Source: Janthinobacterium sp. BJB426 (lineage in GTDB: Bacteria; Pseudomonadota; Gammaproteobacteria; Burkholderiales; Burkholderiaceae_D). Taken from it: a DNA stretch of 64,000 nt. Below are positions 50,799-60,710 of this stretch, piece after piece (the first letter of the stretch is position 1; every line of letters starts with the position of its first letter). The notes under the pieces were generated by a model. The model saw nothing but the letters and a program-made list of their open reading frames with translations, ran no database searches and had not been told where the DNA came from. Made by a program: the position numbers and the translations under genes. The stretch covers positions 1-64,000 of the forward strand of contig NZ_PDZL01000009.1 in NCBI RefSeq assembly GCF_002735705.1, written 5' to 3'.

Positions 50799-51383
50799 AT
50801 GAGAAAAATCGTCGCCACCTTCTTCGCCGCGTTTTCGCTGGCTTTTCTTGCGACCCTGCCGGCCCTGGCCCAGAGTGCGCAAGCCACGCCCGCGCGCCAG
50901 GCGGCGCCCAGCCCCGCCATGAAAGTGGCCGTGCGGCGCATGCTCGATGCGATGCAATTTCCGCAACTGACGCGCAACATCTTCGACCAGATGCTGCAAT
51001 CGGTGCCCGCCATGATCCGCCAGTCGGCGCAGCAGCAAATCAGCGGCAACCCGAACCTGGACGAGCAGCGCAAGGCGCGCGCGCTGGCCAGCGCCGAGGA
51101 AGAAATTCCCCTGGCCATCGGCACCCTGACGCAGGTGCTGGCCGACCCGACCCTGATCGACGAGCTGGCCGCTGAAATGGTGCCCCTGTACGCGCGCTTT
51201 TACACGGTGCCCGAAGTCGAGCAGCTGACGGCCTTCTACAAGACGCCGCTGGGCCGCAAGATGCTGGCCACCATGCCGCAACTGTCGGCCGAATCGATGG
51301 CCATCAGCCAGCGCGTGCTGATCCCGCGCGTGAATGCGGTGCTTGACCAGGTCATGCGGGCGGCCACGCAGTCGCCCCAATAA
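50799..51383 (+). CDS. Secreted DUF2059 protein
   Basis: 194 residues with a signal peptide (about 1-24, ending LPALAQS). The DUF2059 domain (about 45-185) reads MLDAMQFPQLTRNIFDQML, with the family hallmark VPEVEQLTAFYKTPLGRKML near the end. All-helical periplasmic protein of unknown function, found between gyrA and serC in this bacterial group. The ATG at 50799 is in frame; a nearby ATG at 50794 is not. Confidence 0.88.
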   Translation: MRKIVATFFAAFSLAFLATLPALAQSAQATPARQAAPSPAMKVAVRRMLDAMQFPQLTRNIFDQMLQSVPAMIRQSAQQQISGNPNLDEQRKARALASAEEEIPLAIGTLTQVLADPTLIDELAAEMVPLYARFYTVPEVEQLTAFYKTPLGRKMLATMPQLSAESMAISQRVLIPRVNAVLDQVMRAATQSPQ

Positions 51384-51410
51384 GATTCCCATTTTGCCAA
51401 GGACCGTATC

Positions 51411-52502
51411 GTGACCCATATCTACAATTTTTCAGCCGGCCCCGCCGTCTTGCCCAAGGAAGTGCTGGCGCAAGCGGCCTTTGAAATGCAGGACTGGCAT
51501 GGCAGTGGCATGTCGGTGATGGAAATGAGCCATCGTGGTCCCGAATTCATTTCCATCTACAAGCAGGCGGTAGCCGACCTGCGCGAACTGCTGGCCGTGC
51601 CCGACAACTACAAGATCCTGTTCCTGCAGGGCGGTGGATTGGGCGAGAACGCCATCATTCCGATGAACCTGGTGGGCCTGGCGGCGCAGCAGCCGGCCAC
51701 CGTGGACTTCGTGCACACAGGCTCGTGGTCCGGCAAGTCGATCCAGGAAGCGGCCAAGTACGCCAACGTCAACGTGGCCGCGTCGTCGAAGGCTGCCCGT
51801 TTCACGGGCGTGCCGCCGGTCTCCGAGTGGAAGCTGACGCCAGGCGCCGCCTACCTGCACATCTGCACCAATGAAACCATCGACGGCGTCGAATTCCAGC
51901 AGGCGCCGGACGTGCCGGCGGGGACCACCATCGTGGCCGACATGTCGTCGCACATTCTGTCGCGCGTGATCGACGTGTCGCAATATGGCGTCATCTTCGG
52001 CGGCGCGCAGAAAAATATCGGTCCGGCCGGCCTGACCCTGGTCATCGTGCGCGAAGACTTGCTGGGCAAGGCTTTGCCGATCTGCCCATCGGCCTTTGAC
52101 TGGACCATCGTGGCCGAACATGAGTCGATGTACAACACGCCGCCCACCTATGGCATCTATATCGCCGGCCTGGTTTTCCAGTGGCTCAAACGCCAGGGTG
52201 GCGTTGCAGCCATGGAACAGCGTAATATTGAGAAAGCGGCGCTGCTGTACGCGGCGCTCGATGCGGACGACTTTTACCAGAACCGGGTCGACCCCGCATA
52301 CCGCTCGCGCATGACCATCCCGTTCTATCTGCGCGATGAAAGCTTGAACGACGCATTCCTGGCCGGCGCCAAGCAGCGCGGCCTGCTGCAATTGAAGGGC
52401 CACAAGTCCGTCGGCGGCATGCGTGCATCGATCTATAACGCGATGCCGATCGAGGGCGTGCAAGCCTTGGTGAATTATCTGAACGAGTTTGCCGGACGCT
52501 AG
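51411..52502 (+). CDS. serC: Phosphoserine aminotransferase
   Basis: 363 residues. Fold-type I PLP enzyme that makes 3-phosphoserine (serine synthesis) and acts in the PLP pathway. [14 protein letters not shown] at the N-terminus, MSHRGPEF, the Schiff-base lysine in [12 protein letters not shown] and the C-terminal [18 protein letters not shown] are diagnostic. The start is GTG 51411. The stop codon TAG (52500-52502) is already inside a 103-base palindromic element. First gene of the serine/aromatic supercluster. Confidence 0.97.
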   Translation: MTHIYNFSAGPAVLPKEVLAQAAFEMQDWHGSGMSVMEMSHRGPEFISIYKQAVADLRELLAVPDNYKILFLQGGGLGENAIIPMNLVGLAAQQPATVDFVHTGSWSGKSIQEAAKYANVNVAASSKAARFTGVPPVSEWKLTPGAAYLHICTNETIDGVEFQQAPDVPAGTTIVADMSSHILSRVIDVSQYGVIFGGAQKNIGPAGLTLVIVREDLLGKALPICPSAFDWTIVAEHESMYNTPPTYGIYIAGLVFQWLKRQGGVAAMEQRNIEKAALLYAALDADDFYQNRVDPAYRSRMTIPFYLRDESLNDAFLAGAKQRGLLQLKGHKSVGGMRASIYNAMPIEGVQALVNYLNEFAGR

Positions 52503-52603
52503 AATGCCTGCCAAAAAGTCCAGGGCGTTGTTGCATTGCCTTGTCGTACATTCGTACTGCCAGCGGCAACGCGCCTAGCCCTGATCATTTTGTCCGGCAT
52601 TCT
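52501..52603. repeat. 103-bp palindromic (MITE-like or attenuator-like) element
   Basis: Ends AGAATGCC (52501-52508) and GGCATTCT (52596-52603). Further paired blocks are CAAAA with TTTTG, CAGGGC with GCCCTG, and GTTG/GC with GC/CAAC. The centre is GTAC-ATTC-GTAC (52546-52557). The arms remain alignable over most of their length, with small indels. It fills most of the serC-pheA gap. Confidence 0.65.
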
Positions 52604-52682
52604 CATGAATAAGCGCGCCGGCCCGCCGCCGGCGCAGGCCGCGCGGCCATGATTGAAGTACAGCTGACGAAACAAACCAACC

Positions 52683-53753
52683 ATGACCGATAAATTGAAA
52701 CCGCTGCGCGAACAGATCGATGCGATCGACGCGCAAATCCTCGAACTGCTGAACCGCCGCGCGCAAATCGCCCAGCAAGTGGGCCACGTGAAAGCGGAAA
52801 CCCAGGCGCCCGTGTTCCGCCCCGAGCGCGAAGCGCAGGTGCTGCGCGGCGTGGCCGAACGCAATCCTGGCCCCATGGGCGACCGCGAAGTGCAGACCAT
52901 CTTCCGCGAAATCATGTCGTCCTGCCGCTCGCTGGAAAAGCGCGTCACCGTGGCCTACCTTGGCCCGGCCGGCACCTTCAGCGAACAGGCCGTGTATCAG
53001 CAGTTCGGCAGCGCCGTCGAAGGCTTGCCGTGCGCCTCCATCGATGAAGTGTTCCGTTCCGCCGAGGCGGGAACGGCGGACTTCGGCGTGGTGCCGATCG
53101 AGAATTCCTCGGAAGGCGCCGTCAACCGCACCCTGGACATGATGCTGCAGACGAGCCTCATCATCAGTGGCGAGGTGGCGATCGCCGTGCACCACAGCCT
53201 GATGACGAAGAGCGGCAACATGGATGGCGTCACCGCCATCTGCGCCCATTCGCAGGCGCTGGCGCAGTGCCAGGTGTGGCTGAACCAGAACTACCCGCAC
53301 ATCGCGCGCCATGCCGTCGCATCGAACGCCGAAGCTGCCCGCATGGCAGGCGAAGATGGCACGGTGGCGGCGATTGCCAGCGAACTGGCCGGCGCGCAGT
53401 ACAAGCTGGGCGTGGTCAAGGGCCATATCCAGGACGATCCGCACAACCGCACGCGCTTTGCCGTCGTGGGCACCTTGCAGACGGCGCCGTCGGGCAAGGA
53501 CCAGACGTCGCTGGTGCTGGCCGTGCCGAACAAGGCGGGCGCCGTGTACCAGTTGCTGGCGCCCCTGGCGAAACACGGCGTGTCGATGACGCGCTTCGAG
53601 TCGCGCCCGGCGCGCATGGGCAGCTGGGAGTATTATTTCTATGTCGATGTGGAAGGCCACGTGCACGACGCGGCCGTCGCCCAGGCGCTGGCCGAGCTGC
53701 AAAGCAATGCGGCGTTTTTCAAGGTGCTGGGGTCATATCCGGTCAGTTTGTGA
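52683..53753 (+). CDS. pheA: Bifunctional chorismate mutase / prephenate dehydratase (P-protein)
   Basis: 356 residues. Residues 1-85 are the AroQ chorismate mutase helix bundle (LREQIDAIDAQILELLNRRAQIAQQVG). Residues 90-270 are the prephenate dehydratase (VAYLGPAGTFSEQAV; GVVPIENSSEGAVNRTLD; NRTRFAVVG). Residues 283-356 are the ACT domain for phenylalanine feedback (FESRPARMGSWEYYFYVD). It channels chorismate to phenylpyruvate. All three parts are intact. Confidence 0.97.
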   Translation: MTDKLKPLREQIDAIDAQILELLNRRAQIAQQVGHVKAETQAPVFRPEREAQVLRGVAERNPGPMGDREVQTIFREIMSSCRSLEKRVTVAYLGPAGTFSEQAVYQQFGSAVEGLPCASIDEVFRSAEAGTADFGVVPIENSSEGAVNRTLDMMLQTSLIISGEVAIAVHHSLMTKSGNMDGVTAICAHSQALAQCQVWLNQNYPHIARHAVASNAEAARMAGEDGTVAAIASELAGAQYKLGVVKGHIQDDPHNRTRFAVVGTLQTAPSGKDQTSLVLAVPNKAGAVYQLLAPLAKHGVSMTRFESRPARMGSWEYYFYVDVEGHVHDAAVAQALAELQSNAAFFKVLGSYPVSL

Positions 53754-53766
53754 CGCCGACGGTGGT

Positions 53767-53836
53767 GTCGGATTACGGCTGCCGCCTAATCCGACCTACA
53801 ATAAGCCGTAGCTTGGGTTAGCGCAGCGTAACCCAA
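53767..53836. repeat. REP-like double hairpin
   Basis: GTCGGATTA (53767-53775) pairs with TAATCCGAC (53787-53795), and TTGGGTTA (53813-53820) with TAACCCAA (53829-53836). Two adjacent hairpins with GC-rich loops are typical of bacterial repetitive extragenic palindromes. Located between pheA and hisC. Confidence 0.65.
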
Positions 53837-53880
53837 CAAAAACCACCAGCCTAATCATTCACCAACTTTTAAAGAACACC

Positions 53881-54987
53881 ATGTCTAAAAATATCGGTCC
53901 AGAATACGTCCGCGCCATCGCCCCTTACCAGAGCGGCAAACCGATCGCGGAAGTCGCGCGCGAATTCGGCCTCGACGAGGCAGCCATCGTCAAGCTGGCG
54001 TCGAATGAAAACCCGTACGGCATGCCGGAATCGGCCAAGCAGGCGATGATCGCCGCCATCGATGACCTGGGCCGCTACCCGGACGCCAACGGCTTCGACT
54101 TGAAGGCAGTGCTGTCGAAACGCTATGACGTGCCGGCCGACTGGATCACCCTGGGCAATGGCAGCAACGACATCCTGGAAATCGCCGCGCACGCGTTTGT
54201 GCAGCATGGCGAATCCGTCGTGTACTCGCAGTATTCGTTCGCCGTGTACGCGCTGGCCACGCAAGGACTGGGCGCGCGCCACCTCGTCGTGCAGGCGCAA
54301 GCCTATGGTCATGATCTGGACGCCATGGCGGCGGCGATTGCCGACGACACGCGTTTGATTTTCATCGCCAACCCGAACAACCCGACCGGCACCTTCCTGA
54401 CGGCGGCGCAGCTGGAAGCCTTCCTCAAGAAAGTGCCGGCGCATGTCGTCGTCGTGCTGGACGAGGCCTACAACGAATTCCTGTCGGCCGACGACCAGTA
54501 TGAGTCGACGGCGTGGGTGCGCCAGTATCCGAACCTGGTGGTCTCGCGCACGCTGTCGAAGGCGTATGGCCTGGCCGGCCTGCGCATCGGCTTCGCCATC
54601 GCCCAGCCGGTGTTGACGGACCTGATGAACCGCATCCGCCAGCCATTCAACGTCAACTCGCTGGCGCAAGCGGCTGCGATTGCCGCCCTGAACGACAAGG
54701 CATTCCTCGAGCAAAGCGCGCGCAACAACGCGGCCGGCTACCAGCAGTTCACCGAGGCATTTACGCAACTGGGTCTGGAATATGTGCCGTCGCACGGCAA
54801 TTTCGTGCTGGTCAAGGTGGGCGACGATGATGAAGCGGGCGCGCGCGTCAACCTGGCGCTGCTCAAACAGGGCGTGATCGTGCGTCCCGTGGGCAGCTAT
54901 GGCTTGCCGCAATGGCTGCGCATTTCCATCGGCCTGCCGCAGGAAAACGCCATCTTCATCGCCGCGCTGACGAAAGCGCTGGCCTGA
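53881..54987 (+). CDS. hisC: Histidinol-phosphate aminotransferase
   Basis: 368 residues. PLP class I/II enzyme that converts imidazole-acetol phosphate to histidinol phosphate and in such clusters often also transaminates aromatic amino-acid precursors. SNENPYGMP, NPNNPTGT, VVLDEAYNEF, the PLP lysine in SRTLSKAYGLAGLR and VRPVGSYGLPQWLRISIG match HisC2. Position between pheA and tyrA suggests use in phenylalanine and tyrosine synthesis. Confidence 0.95.
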   Translation: MSKNIGPEYVRAIAPYQSGKPIAEVAREFGLDEAAIVKLASNENPYGMPESAKQAMIAAIDDLGRYPDANGFDLKAVLSKRYDVPADWITLGNGSNDILEIAAHAFVQHGESVVYSQYSFAVYALATQGLGARHLVVQAQAYGHDLDAMAAAIADDTRLIFIANPNNPTGTFLTAAQLEAFLKKVPAHVVVVLDEAYNEFLSADDQYESTAWVRQYPNLVVSRTLSKAYGLAGLRIGFAIAQPVLTDLMNRIRQPFNVNSLAQAAAIAALNDKAFLEQSARNNAAGYQQFTEAFTQLGLEYVPSHGNFVLVKVGDDDEAGARVNLALLKQGVIVRPVGSYGLPQWLRISIGLPQENAIFIAALTKALA

Positions 54988-54991
54988 CCTT

Positions 54992-55900
54992 ATGACGACG
55001 CCTGCACTGAAGAAGGTCGTCATTTTTGGCGTAGGCCTGATCGGCGGCTCGTTCGCGCGCGCCTTGAAACACGCGGGCGCGGTCGGCACGGTAGTCGGCA
55101 TGGGCCGCTCGCCGGCATCGATGGCGCGCGCGCTCGAATTGGGCATCATCGACGAGATCGGCGGCGACATGGCGCAGGCCATCGCTGGCGCCGACCTGGT
55201 GCTGCTGGCTGCGCCCGTGGCGCAAACGGGCGCCATCCTGGCATCCATCGCGCCGCACCTGCAGCCCGGTACCATCGTCACCGATGCGGGCAGCACGAAG
55301 AGCGACGTGGTGGCGGCCGCGCGCGCGGCGCTCGGTGGCAAGGTGGCGCAATTCGTGCCCGGCCATCCGATCGCGGGGCGAGAGACGAACGGTCCCGACG
55401 CCGCCATCATCGATCTGTATCGAGGCAAGAAAGTGGTGCTCACGCCGCTGGCGGAGAACGCCGCGGCTGACGTCGAGCGCGTGGCGGCCGCGTGGCGCGC
55501 CTGCGGCGCCATCCTGCACACATTGAGCCCCGAAGAACATGACAAGGTGTTTGCCGCCGTCAGCCATCTGCCGCATTTGCTGGCCTTTGCGCTGGTCGAC
55601 GACATCGCCAACAAACCGCACGCGGGCCTGCTGTTCCAGTACGCGGCCAGCGGCTTTCGCGACTTTACGCGCATCGCCGGCTCATCGCCGGAAATGTGGC
55701 GCGACATCAGCCTGGCCAACCAGCCGGCGCTGCTGCACGAACTGGACGCCTACCTGGCGCAGTTGACGACCTTGCGCGCCCACCTGGCCGCGAACGACGG
55801 CGCCGCCATCGAAGGCGTGTACGCGAACGCCCAGCACGCGCGGCAGCAATGGATCGAGGCGATTGAAACGGCGGAAATTCCACCCGCGCCCACACGATAA
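54992..55900 (+). CDS. tyrA: Prephenate dehydrogenase
   Basis: 302 residues. NAD motif GVGLIGGSFARAL, substrate segments DAGSTKSDV and FVPGHPIAGRETNGPDAA, and the HLPHLLAFAL helix are TyrA features. It oxidatively decarboxylates prephenate to 4-hydroxyphenylpyruvate. No fused mutase or ACT domain. It begins 4 bases after hisC and is followed after 18 bases by aroA. Confidence 0.95.
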   Translation: MTTPALKKVVIFGVGLIGGSFARALKHAGAVGTVVGMGRSPASMARALELGIIDEIGGDMAQAIAGADLVLLAAPVAQTGAILASIAPHLQPGTIVTDAGSTKSDVVAAARAALGGKVAQFVPGHPIAGRETNGPDAAIIDLYRGKKVVLTPLAENAAADVERVAAAWRACGAILHTLSPEEHDKVFAAVSHLPHLLAFALVDDIANKPHAGLLFQYAASGFRDFTRIAGSSPEMWRDISLANQPALLHELDAYLAQLTTLRAHLAANDGAAIEGVYANAQHARQQWIEAIETAEIPPAPTR

Positions 55901-55918
55901 ATACTCAAGGATTCCAGC

Positions 55919-57274
55919 ATGACCCAGACCAAGCACTATCCCCACCATATCGATCTGAAACCGGTGATGCACGCCGAGGGCTCGGTGCGCCTGCCCGGCT
56001 CGAAAAGTATTTCCAACCGCGTGCTGCTGCTGGCCGCGCTGGCCAAGGGCACGACGAAAATCATCGACTTGCTTGCCTCCGACGACACCTTTGTCATGCT
56101 GACGGCATTGACGTCGTTGGGCGTGAAATGGACGCAGGATGAATTGACGGGCGACCCGGCCACTGCCCACCAGGTGCATCACGTGGAAGGCTGCGGCGGG
56201 GTGTTCCCGCACCACGAGGCGGATCTGTTCATGGGCAATGCCGGCACGGCCATTCGCCCGCTGACGGCGGCGCTGGCCGTCATCGGCGGCGACTACACGC
56301 TGCATGGCGTGTCGCGCATGCACGAGCGCCCGATCGGCGACCTGGTCGACGCGCTGAACGCTGTCGGCACGCAGATCGAGTACACGGGCGAGCAGGGCTT
56401 CCCGCCGCTGCGCATCCGCCGCGGCCATATCCACGCGCAGCGCATCGCCGTGCGCGGCAACGTGTCGAGCCAGTTCCTGACGGCCCTCTTGATGGTGGCG
56501 CCGCTGATGGCGCGCGACCATGCGGTCACCATCGACGTGACGGGCGAGCTGATTTCGAAGCCGTACATCGAGATCACCCTGAACCTGATGCGCCGCTTCG
56601 GCGTGACGGTCGAGCATGACGGCTGGCAGTCGTTCACCGTGCAGCCGGGCCAGCAATATCAAAGTCCTGGTACGATCCACGTGGAAGGCGACGCTTCGTC
56701 GGCGTCGTATTTCCTGGCGGCCGGCGCCATCGGCGGCGGTCCCGTGCGCGTGGAAGGGGTTGGGCGCGACAGTATCCAGGGCGACGTACGCTTCGTCGAA
56801 GCCTTGCAGCAGATGGGCGCGACCATCACCATGGGCGAGAACTGGATCGAGGCCCGCTCGAACGGCGTCCTGAAAGCCGTCGACATGGATTTCAACCACA
56901 TCCCCGACGCGGCCATGACGATCGCCGTGGCCGCCCTGTACGCGGATGGCACCTCGACCTTGCGCAATATCGCCAGTTGGAGGGTGAAGGAAACGGACCG
57001 CCTGGCCGCCATGGCAACGGAATTGCGCAAACTCGGTGCGGAAGTGGAAGAGGGTGCGGACTACCTGCGCGTGACGCCGCCTGCGCAGATTCTTGCCGCC
57101 ACCATCGACACGTACGACGACCACCGCATGGCCATGTGCTTTTCGCTCGCTTCGCTGGACGGCGCCGCGCGGCGCGGCAACGAGATGCGCATCAACGACC
57201 CGAAATGCGTGGCCAAGACCTTCCCCGAGTATTTCGCCGCATTCGCGGGGATTGCCAAAGACACCCTGATTTAA
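55919..57274 (+). CDS. aroA: EPSP synthase (3-phosphoshikimate 1-carboxyvinyltransferase)
   Basis: 451 residues. [70 protein letters not shown] and YDDHRMAM are the shikimate-3-phosphate and PEP site segments. The GNAGTAIRP loop has the class I (glyphosate-sensitive type) sequence. Sixth step of the shikimate pathway. Confidence 0.97.
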   Translation: MTQTKHYPHHIDLKPVMHAEGSVRLPGSKSISNRVLLLAALAKGTTKIIDLLASDDTFVMLTALTSLGVKWTQDELTGDPATAHQVHHVEGCGGVFPHHEADLFMGNAGTAIRPLTAALAVIGGDYTLHGVSRMHERPIGDLVDALNAVGTQIEYTGEQGFPPLRIRRGHIHAQRIAVRGNVSSQFLTALLMVAPLMARDHAVTIDVTGELISKPYIEITLNLMRRFGVTVEHDGWQSFTVQPGQQYQSPGTIHVEGDASSASYFLAAGAIGGGPVRVEGVGRDSIQGDVRFVEALQQMGATITMGENWIEARSNGVLKAVDMDFNHIPDAAMTIAVAALYADGTSTLRNIASWRVKETDRLAAMATELRKLGAEVEEGADYLRVTPPAQILAATIDTYDDHRMAMCFSLASLDGAARRGNEMRINDPKCVAKTFPEYFAAFAGIAKDTLI

Positions 57275-57290
57275 TTGATTGCCTAATACT

Positions 57291-57959
57291 ATGCCGACCT
57301 CCAACATCCCAGTCATCGCCATCGATGGCCCCACCGCTTCCGGCAAGGGTACGGTGGCGCACCGCGTAGCCGACAAGCTGGGCTTTCATTACCTGGACTC
57401 GGGCGCGCTGTACCGCCTGACGGCCCTGACGGCGCTGCGCCGTGGCACGGATTTGCGCGACGAGCACGCGCTGGCCAAGCTGGCCGAACACTTGCCTTGC
57501 CACTTCGCCGGTGGCGAGATCCTGCTGGCGCATGAAAATGTCACCGAGCAGATTCGTGCTGAAGAGGTGGGTAATACGGCGTCGAAGATTGCCGTATTGC
57601 CAACTGTTCGCCATGCCCTCGTGGGTTTGCAGCTGGGTTTTCGCAAGACGCCAGGCCTGGTGGCCGACGGGCGCGACATGGGCACGGTGATCTTTCCGCA
57701 CGCCCAATTGAAGGTGTTCCTGACGGCCAGCGTCGAGGCGCGCGCGCAACGGCGCTACAAGCAATTGATAGACAAGGGTTTTTCTGCTAATATGGAAGAC
57801 CTTCTGATGGATTTGCAGGCGCGGGACGAACGTGATACTCACCGTGCGATTGCGCCGCTGGTCCCCGCGGAAGGGGCGCATGTCCTGGATACCTCGGCAA
57901 TGACGGCTGATGAAGCCGTCGAAACCGTGTTGAAATGGCATGCCGCTGCAGCAAAATAG
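57291..57959 (+). CDS. cmk: Cytidylate kinase
   Basis: 222 residues. P-loop [19 protein letters not shown], then [27 protein letters not shown] (CMP-binding) and RAQRRYKQL. It phosphorylates CMP and dCMP. Start ATG 57291; the frame also has a TTG at 57279. It precedes rpsA as in most proteobacteria. Confidence 0.96.
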   Translation: MPTSNIPVIAIDGPTASGKGTVAHRVADKLGFHYLDSGALYRLTALTALRRGTDLRDEHALAKLAEHLPCHFAGGEILLAHENVTEQIRAEEVGNTASKIAVLPTVRHALVGLQLGFRKTPGLVADGRDMGTVIFPHAQLKVFLTASVEARAQRRYKQLIDKGFSANMEDLLMDLQARDERDTHRAIAPLVPAEGAHVLDTSAMTADEAVETVLKWHAAAAK

Positions 57960-58030
57960 CCTGTGCTATGTGGTGCCCGTTGACGGCTCCTGGCCTGTCC
58001 GGGTGTGTCAAAAACCTAACCCAGTTTAAG

Positions 58031-58043
58031 TCGCATCGTGCGA
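58031..58043 (+). promoter_or_regulatory. Small hairpin in the rpsA leader
   Basis: TCGCA-TCG-TGCGA, 28 bases before the rpsA ATG. The leader lacks a good Shine-Dalgarno. In E. coli the structured rpsA leader mediates autoregulation by S1; a similar role here is inference. Confidence 0.35.
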
Positions 58044-58071
58044 TCTCTGCTGGATAACCTGTGTGAACCCT

Positions 58072-59784
58072 ATGTCTACTGTTACAACTAACGAATCTAC
58101 CGGTATGGAAAGTTTTGCTGCGCTCTTCGAGGAATCGTTGTCGCGTCAAGATATGCGCTCCGGCGAAGTTATTTCCGCTGAAGTCGTGCGCCTCGACCAC
58201 AATTTCGTGATCGTGAACGCTGGCCTCAAATCCGAAGCATTCATCCCTGTCGAAGAATTCAAGAACGACCACGGCGAACTGGAAGTCAAAGTTGGTGACT
58301 TCGTTTCCGTGGCGATCGAATCGCTGGAAAACGGTTTCGGCGATACCATCCTGTCGCGCGACAAAGCCAAGCGTCTGGCTTCGTGGCTGGCTCTGGAAAA
58401 AGCGATGGAATCGGGCGAAATCGTCGTCGGTACCGTCAATGGTAAAGTCAAAGGCGGTCTGACCGTATTGACCAACGGCATCCGCGCATTCCTGCCGGGC
58501 TCGCTGGTTGATACCCGTCCTGTCAAAGACACCACCCCATTCGAAGGCAAAACCCTCGAATTCAAGGTCATCAAACTGGACCGCAAGCGTAACAACGTGG
58601 TTCTGTCCCGCCGCGCCGTCATCGAAGCTTCGATGGGCGAAGAGCGTCAGAAACTGATGGAAACGCTGAAAGAAGGCACGGTCGTGACCGGCGTCGTCAA
58701 AAATATCACCGACTACGGCGCGTTCGTGGATCTGGGCGGTATCGATGGCCTGCTGCACATCACCGACCTGGCATGGCGCCGTGTACGTCACCCGTCGGAA
58801 GTTCTGACGGTTGGCCAGGAAATCACCGCCAAAGTCCTGAAATACGATCAAGAGAAAAACCGTGTTTCGCTGGGCGTGAAACAACTGGGCGACGATCCTT
58901 GGACCGGTCTGTCCCGTCGTTACCCACAAAGCACCCGTCTGTTCGGTAAAGTAACGAACCTGACCGACTACGGCGCATTCGTTGAAGTGGAACAGGGTAT
59001 CGAAGGTCTGGTACACGTTTCCGAAATGGACTGGACGAACAAAAACGTTGCTCCTAACAAAGTTGTCCAACTGGGCGACGAAGTAGAAGTGATGGTTCTG
59101 GAAATCGACGAAGAGCGTCGTCGTATCTCGCTGGGTATGAAACAGTGCAAAGCCAACCCTTGGGATGACTTTGGCGTGACCCACAAGAAGGGCGATAAAG
59201 TCCGCGGCGCGATCAAATCGATCACCGACTTCGGCGTGTTCATCGGCCTGGCCGGCAACATCGACGGTCTGGTGCACCTGTCCGACCTGTCCTGGACCGA
59301 AACCGGCGAAGAAGCCGTGCGTCGCTTCAAGAAAGGTGACGAACTGGAAGCCATCGTTCTGGCCATCGACGTTGAGCGCGAGCGCGTTTCCCTGGGCGTC
59401 AAGCAACTGGAAGGTGATCCATTCAACAACTTCGCAGCCATGAACGACAAGGGCTCGCTGGTAACCGGTACCGTTAAATCGGTTGAGCCTAAAGGCGCCG
59501 TAATCCAACTGTCCGAAGAAGTTGAAGGCTACCTGCGCGCTTCCGAAATCTCGCGCGACCGCGTTGAAGATGCTGGTACGCACCTGAAAGTCGGCGACAC
59601 CGTCGAAGCTATGGTGTTGAACATCGACCGCAAAGCCCGTGGTATCCAACTGTCGATCAAAGCGAAAGACAACGTTGAAACCCAGGAAGCAATGCAGAAG
59701 ATGGCAGCTACCGACAACAACGCAGCTTCGGGCACCACCAGCCTGGGCGCCTTGTTGAAAGCTAAGTTCGATAACAAGAACTAA
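58072..59784 (+). CDS. rpsA: 30S ribosomal protein S1
   Basis: 570 residues with six S1 OB-fold repeats, each ending near a G-x-x-x-G-(L/F)-(V/L)-H or equivalent (for example [68 protein letters not shown]). It binds mRNA and helps initiation. Codon use is shifted to GTT, CGT, GAA and AAA, as expected for a very highly expressed gene. ATG 58072 was chosen over GTG 58063; an internal ATG at 58105 is possible. Confidence 0.97.
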   Translation: MSTVTTNESTGMESFAALFEESLSRQDMRSGEVISAEVVRLDHNFVIVNAGLKSEAFIPVEEFKNDHGELEVKVGDFVSVAIESLENGFGDTILSRDKAKRLASWLALEKAMESGEIVVGTVNGKVKGGLTVLTNGIRAFLPGSLVDTRPVKDTTPFEGKTLEFKVIKLDRKRNNVVLSRRAVIEASMGEERQKLMETLKEGTVVTGVVKNITDYGAFVDLGGIDGLLHITDLAWRRVRHPSEVLTVGQEITAKVLKYDQEKNRVSLGVKQLGDDPWTGLSRRYPQSTRLFGKVTNLTDYGAFVEVEQGIEGLVHVSEMDWTNKNVAPNKVVQLGDEVEVMVLEIDEERRRISLGMKQCKANPWDDFGVTHKKGDKVRGAIKSITDFGVFIGLAGNIDGLVHLSDLSWTETGEEAVRRFKKGDELEAIVLAIDVERERVSLGVKQLEGDPFNNFAAMNDKGSLVTGTVKSVEPKGAVIQLSEEVEGYLRASEISRDRVEDAGTHLKVGDTVEAMVLNIDRKARGIQLSIKAKDNVETQEAMQKMAATDNNAASGTTSLGALLKAKFDNKN

Positions 59785-59801
59785 GACTGCGGATACGGCA
59801 G

Positions 59802-60107
59802 ATGACAAAGTCCGAGCTGATCAACCGCCTCGCTGAGCGTTATTCTCAGCTGGTGGCGAAAGATGCGGAGTATGCCGTCAAGACCATTCTCGATGCGATG
59901 ACCAACGCCCTGGCGACCGGTCAGCGCATCGAGATCCGCGGTTTTGGCAGTTTTGCCCTGAACAGCAGGCCCCCGCGCATCGGCCGCAACCCGAAATCCG
60001 GCGACAAGGTGATGGTTCCCGAAAAACGGGTACCCCACTTCAAGCCGGGCAAACAGTTGCGCGAGCGGGTGGATGCGATGGTCGGGCAACCGATAATCGA
60101 GGATTAA
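59802..60107 (+). CDS. ihfB: Integration host factor subunit beta
   Basis: 101 residues. HU/IHF fold: [23 protein letters not shown] and [27 protein letters not shown] with the DNA-intercalating proline. With IhfA it bends DNA sharply. Follows rpsA as usual. Confidence 0.97.
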   Translation: MTKSELINRLAERYSQLVAKDAEYAVKTILDAMTNALATGQRIEIRGFGSFALNSRPPRIGRNPKSGDKVMVPEKRVPHFKPGKQLRERVDAMVGQPIIED

Positions 60108-60131
60108 TCGTCTGCTGGAAGGCGACATAGA

Positions 60132-60161
60132 AAGCGGCGTCCTTGGATGCCGCTTTTTTTT
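60132..60161 (+). terminator. Rho-independent terminator after ihfB
   Basis: AAGCGGCGTCC, TT, GGATGCCGCTT (one G-T pair) followed by a run of eight T. A textbook intrinsic terminator ending the serC-ihfB transcript. Confidence 0.93.
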
Positions 60162-60172
60162 GTTAATATGCT

Positions 60173-60298
60173 GTAGAGCACTGCTCAAACCTACTGCGCG
60201 GCGCGCTTTGCGGCCGGCGATGCTCACCGTACTTCAGTACGGTTGCGCTTCTCGGCCACAAATCACTGCCGCTCGCTACGGTTTGATCAGCACTCTAC
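60173..60298. repeat. 126-bp imperfect palindrome (cruciform-type repeat)
   Basis: GTAGAGCACTGCTCAAACC (60173-60191) pairs with GGTTTGATCAGCACTCTAC (60280-60298) with three mismatches. Pairing continues inward with small gaps to the central hairpin ACCGTACT-TC-AGTACGGT (60226-60243). Outer and inner centres coincide within one base, so the whole unit can fold as one arm. Confidence 0.7.
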
Positions 60299-60361
60299 GT
60301 TTGTGCCATTTGGCATTTGCCATGTCGCACTGGTATTTTTTTGCTCTTTCTGGACCTATCG

Positions 60362-60664
60362 ATGAAAATCATCTCCACCATCGTTGGCTGTGTTCTTTTC
60401 GTCCTGTTCTTCAGTTTTGCGCTGAAGAATGCGCAGGTTGTCGACCTGCATGTTTTCCTCAATTATGAAATTCGCGGCCCCCTGGTCCTGATGCTGCTGG
60501 GCTTTTTTGTCGCTGGCGCCAGCCTGGGCGTACTGGCCCTGACGCCGACCGTGTTCCGTCACCGCCGCGAAGCGACCAAGCAAAAAACCACCATTGCCGC
60601 GCTGCAGACTGTTGGCGTGGCCAGCAATGTCCAGCCGCAACCGGACAGCGTGAGCGCGCAGTAA
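60362..60664 (+). CDS. lapA: LapA-family membrane protein
   Basis: 100 residues with two transmembrane helices (about 4-21 and 42-63) in the order FVLFFSFALKNAQVVDLHVFLNYEIRGPLVLMLLGFFVAG, the LapA/DUF1049 pattern, and a cytoplasmic basic tail. LapA works with LapB in lipopolysaccharide assembly and LpxC turnover. ATG 60362; the longer frame to 60317 enters the repeat-flanked leader. Confidence 0.9.
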   Translation: MKIISTIVGCVLFVLFFSFALKNAQVVDLHVFLNYEIRGPLVLMLLGFFVAGASLGVLALTPTVFRHRREATKQKTTIAALQTVGVASNVQPQPDSVSAQ

Positions 60665-60710
60665 GCGGCGCCATCGCTCCTATCTCTCTTACTCGAATAA
60701 AAACAATCGC

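Noticed and set aside
57787..59808. 673-codon open frame antisense to rpsA
   Set aside because: Complement of repetitive S1 coding sequence; no ribosome site and no recognisable fold.
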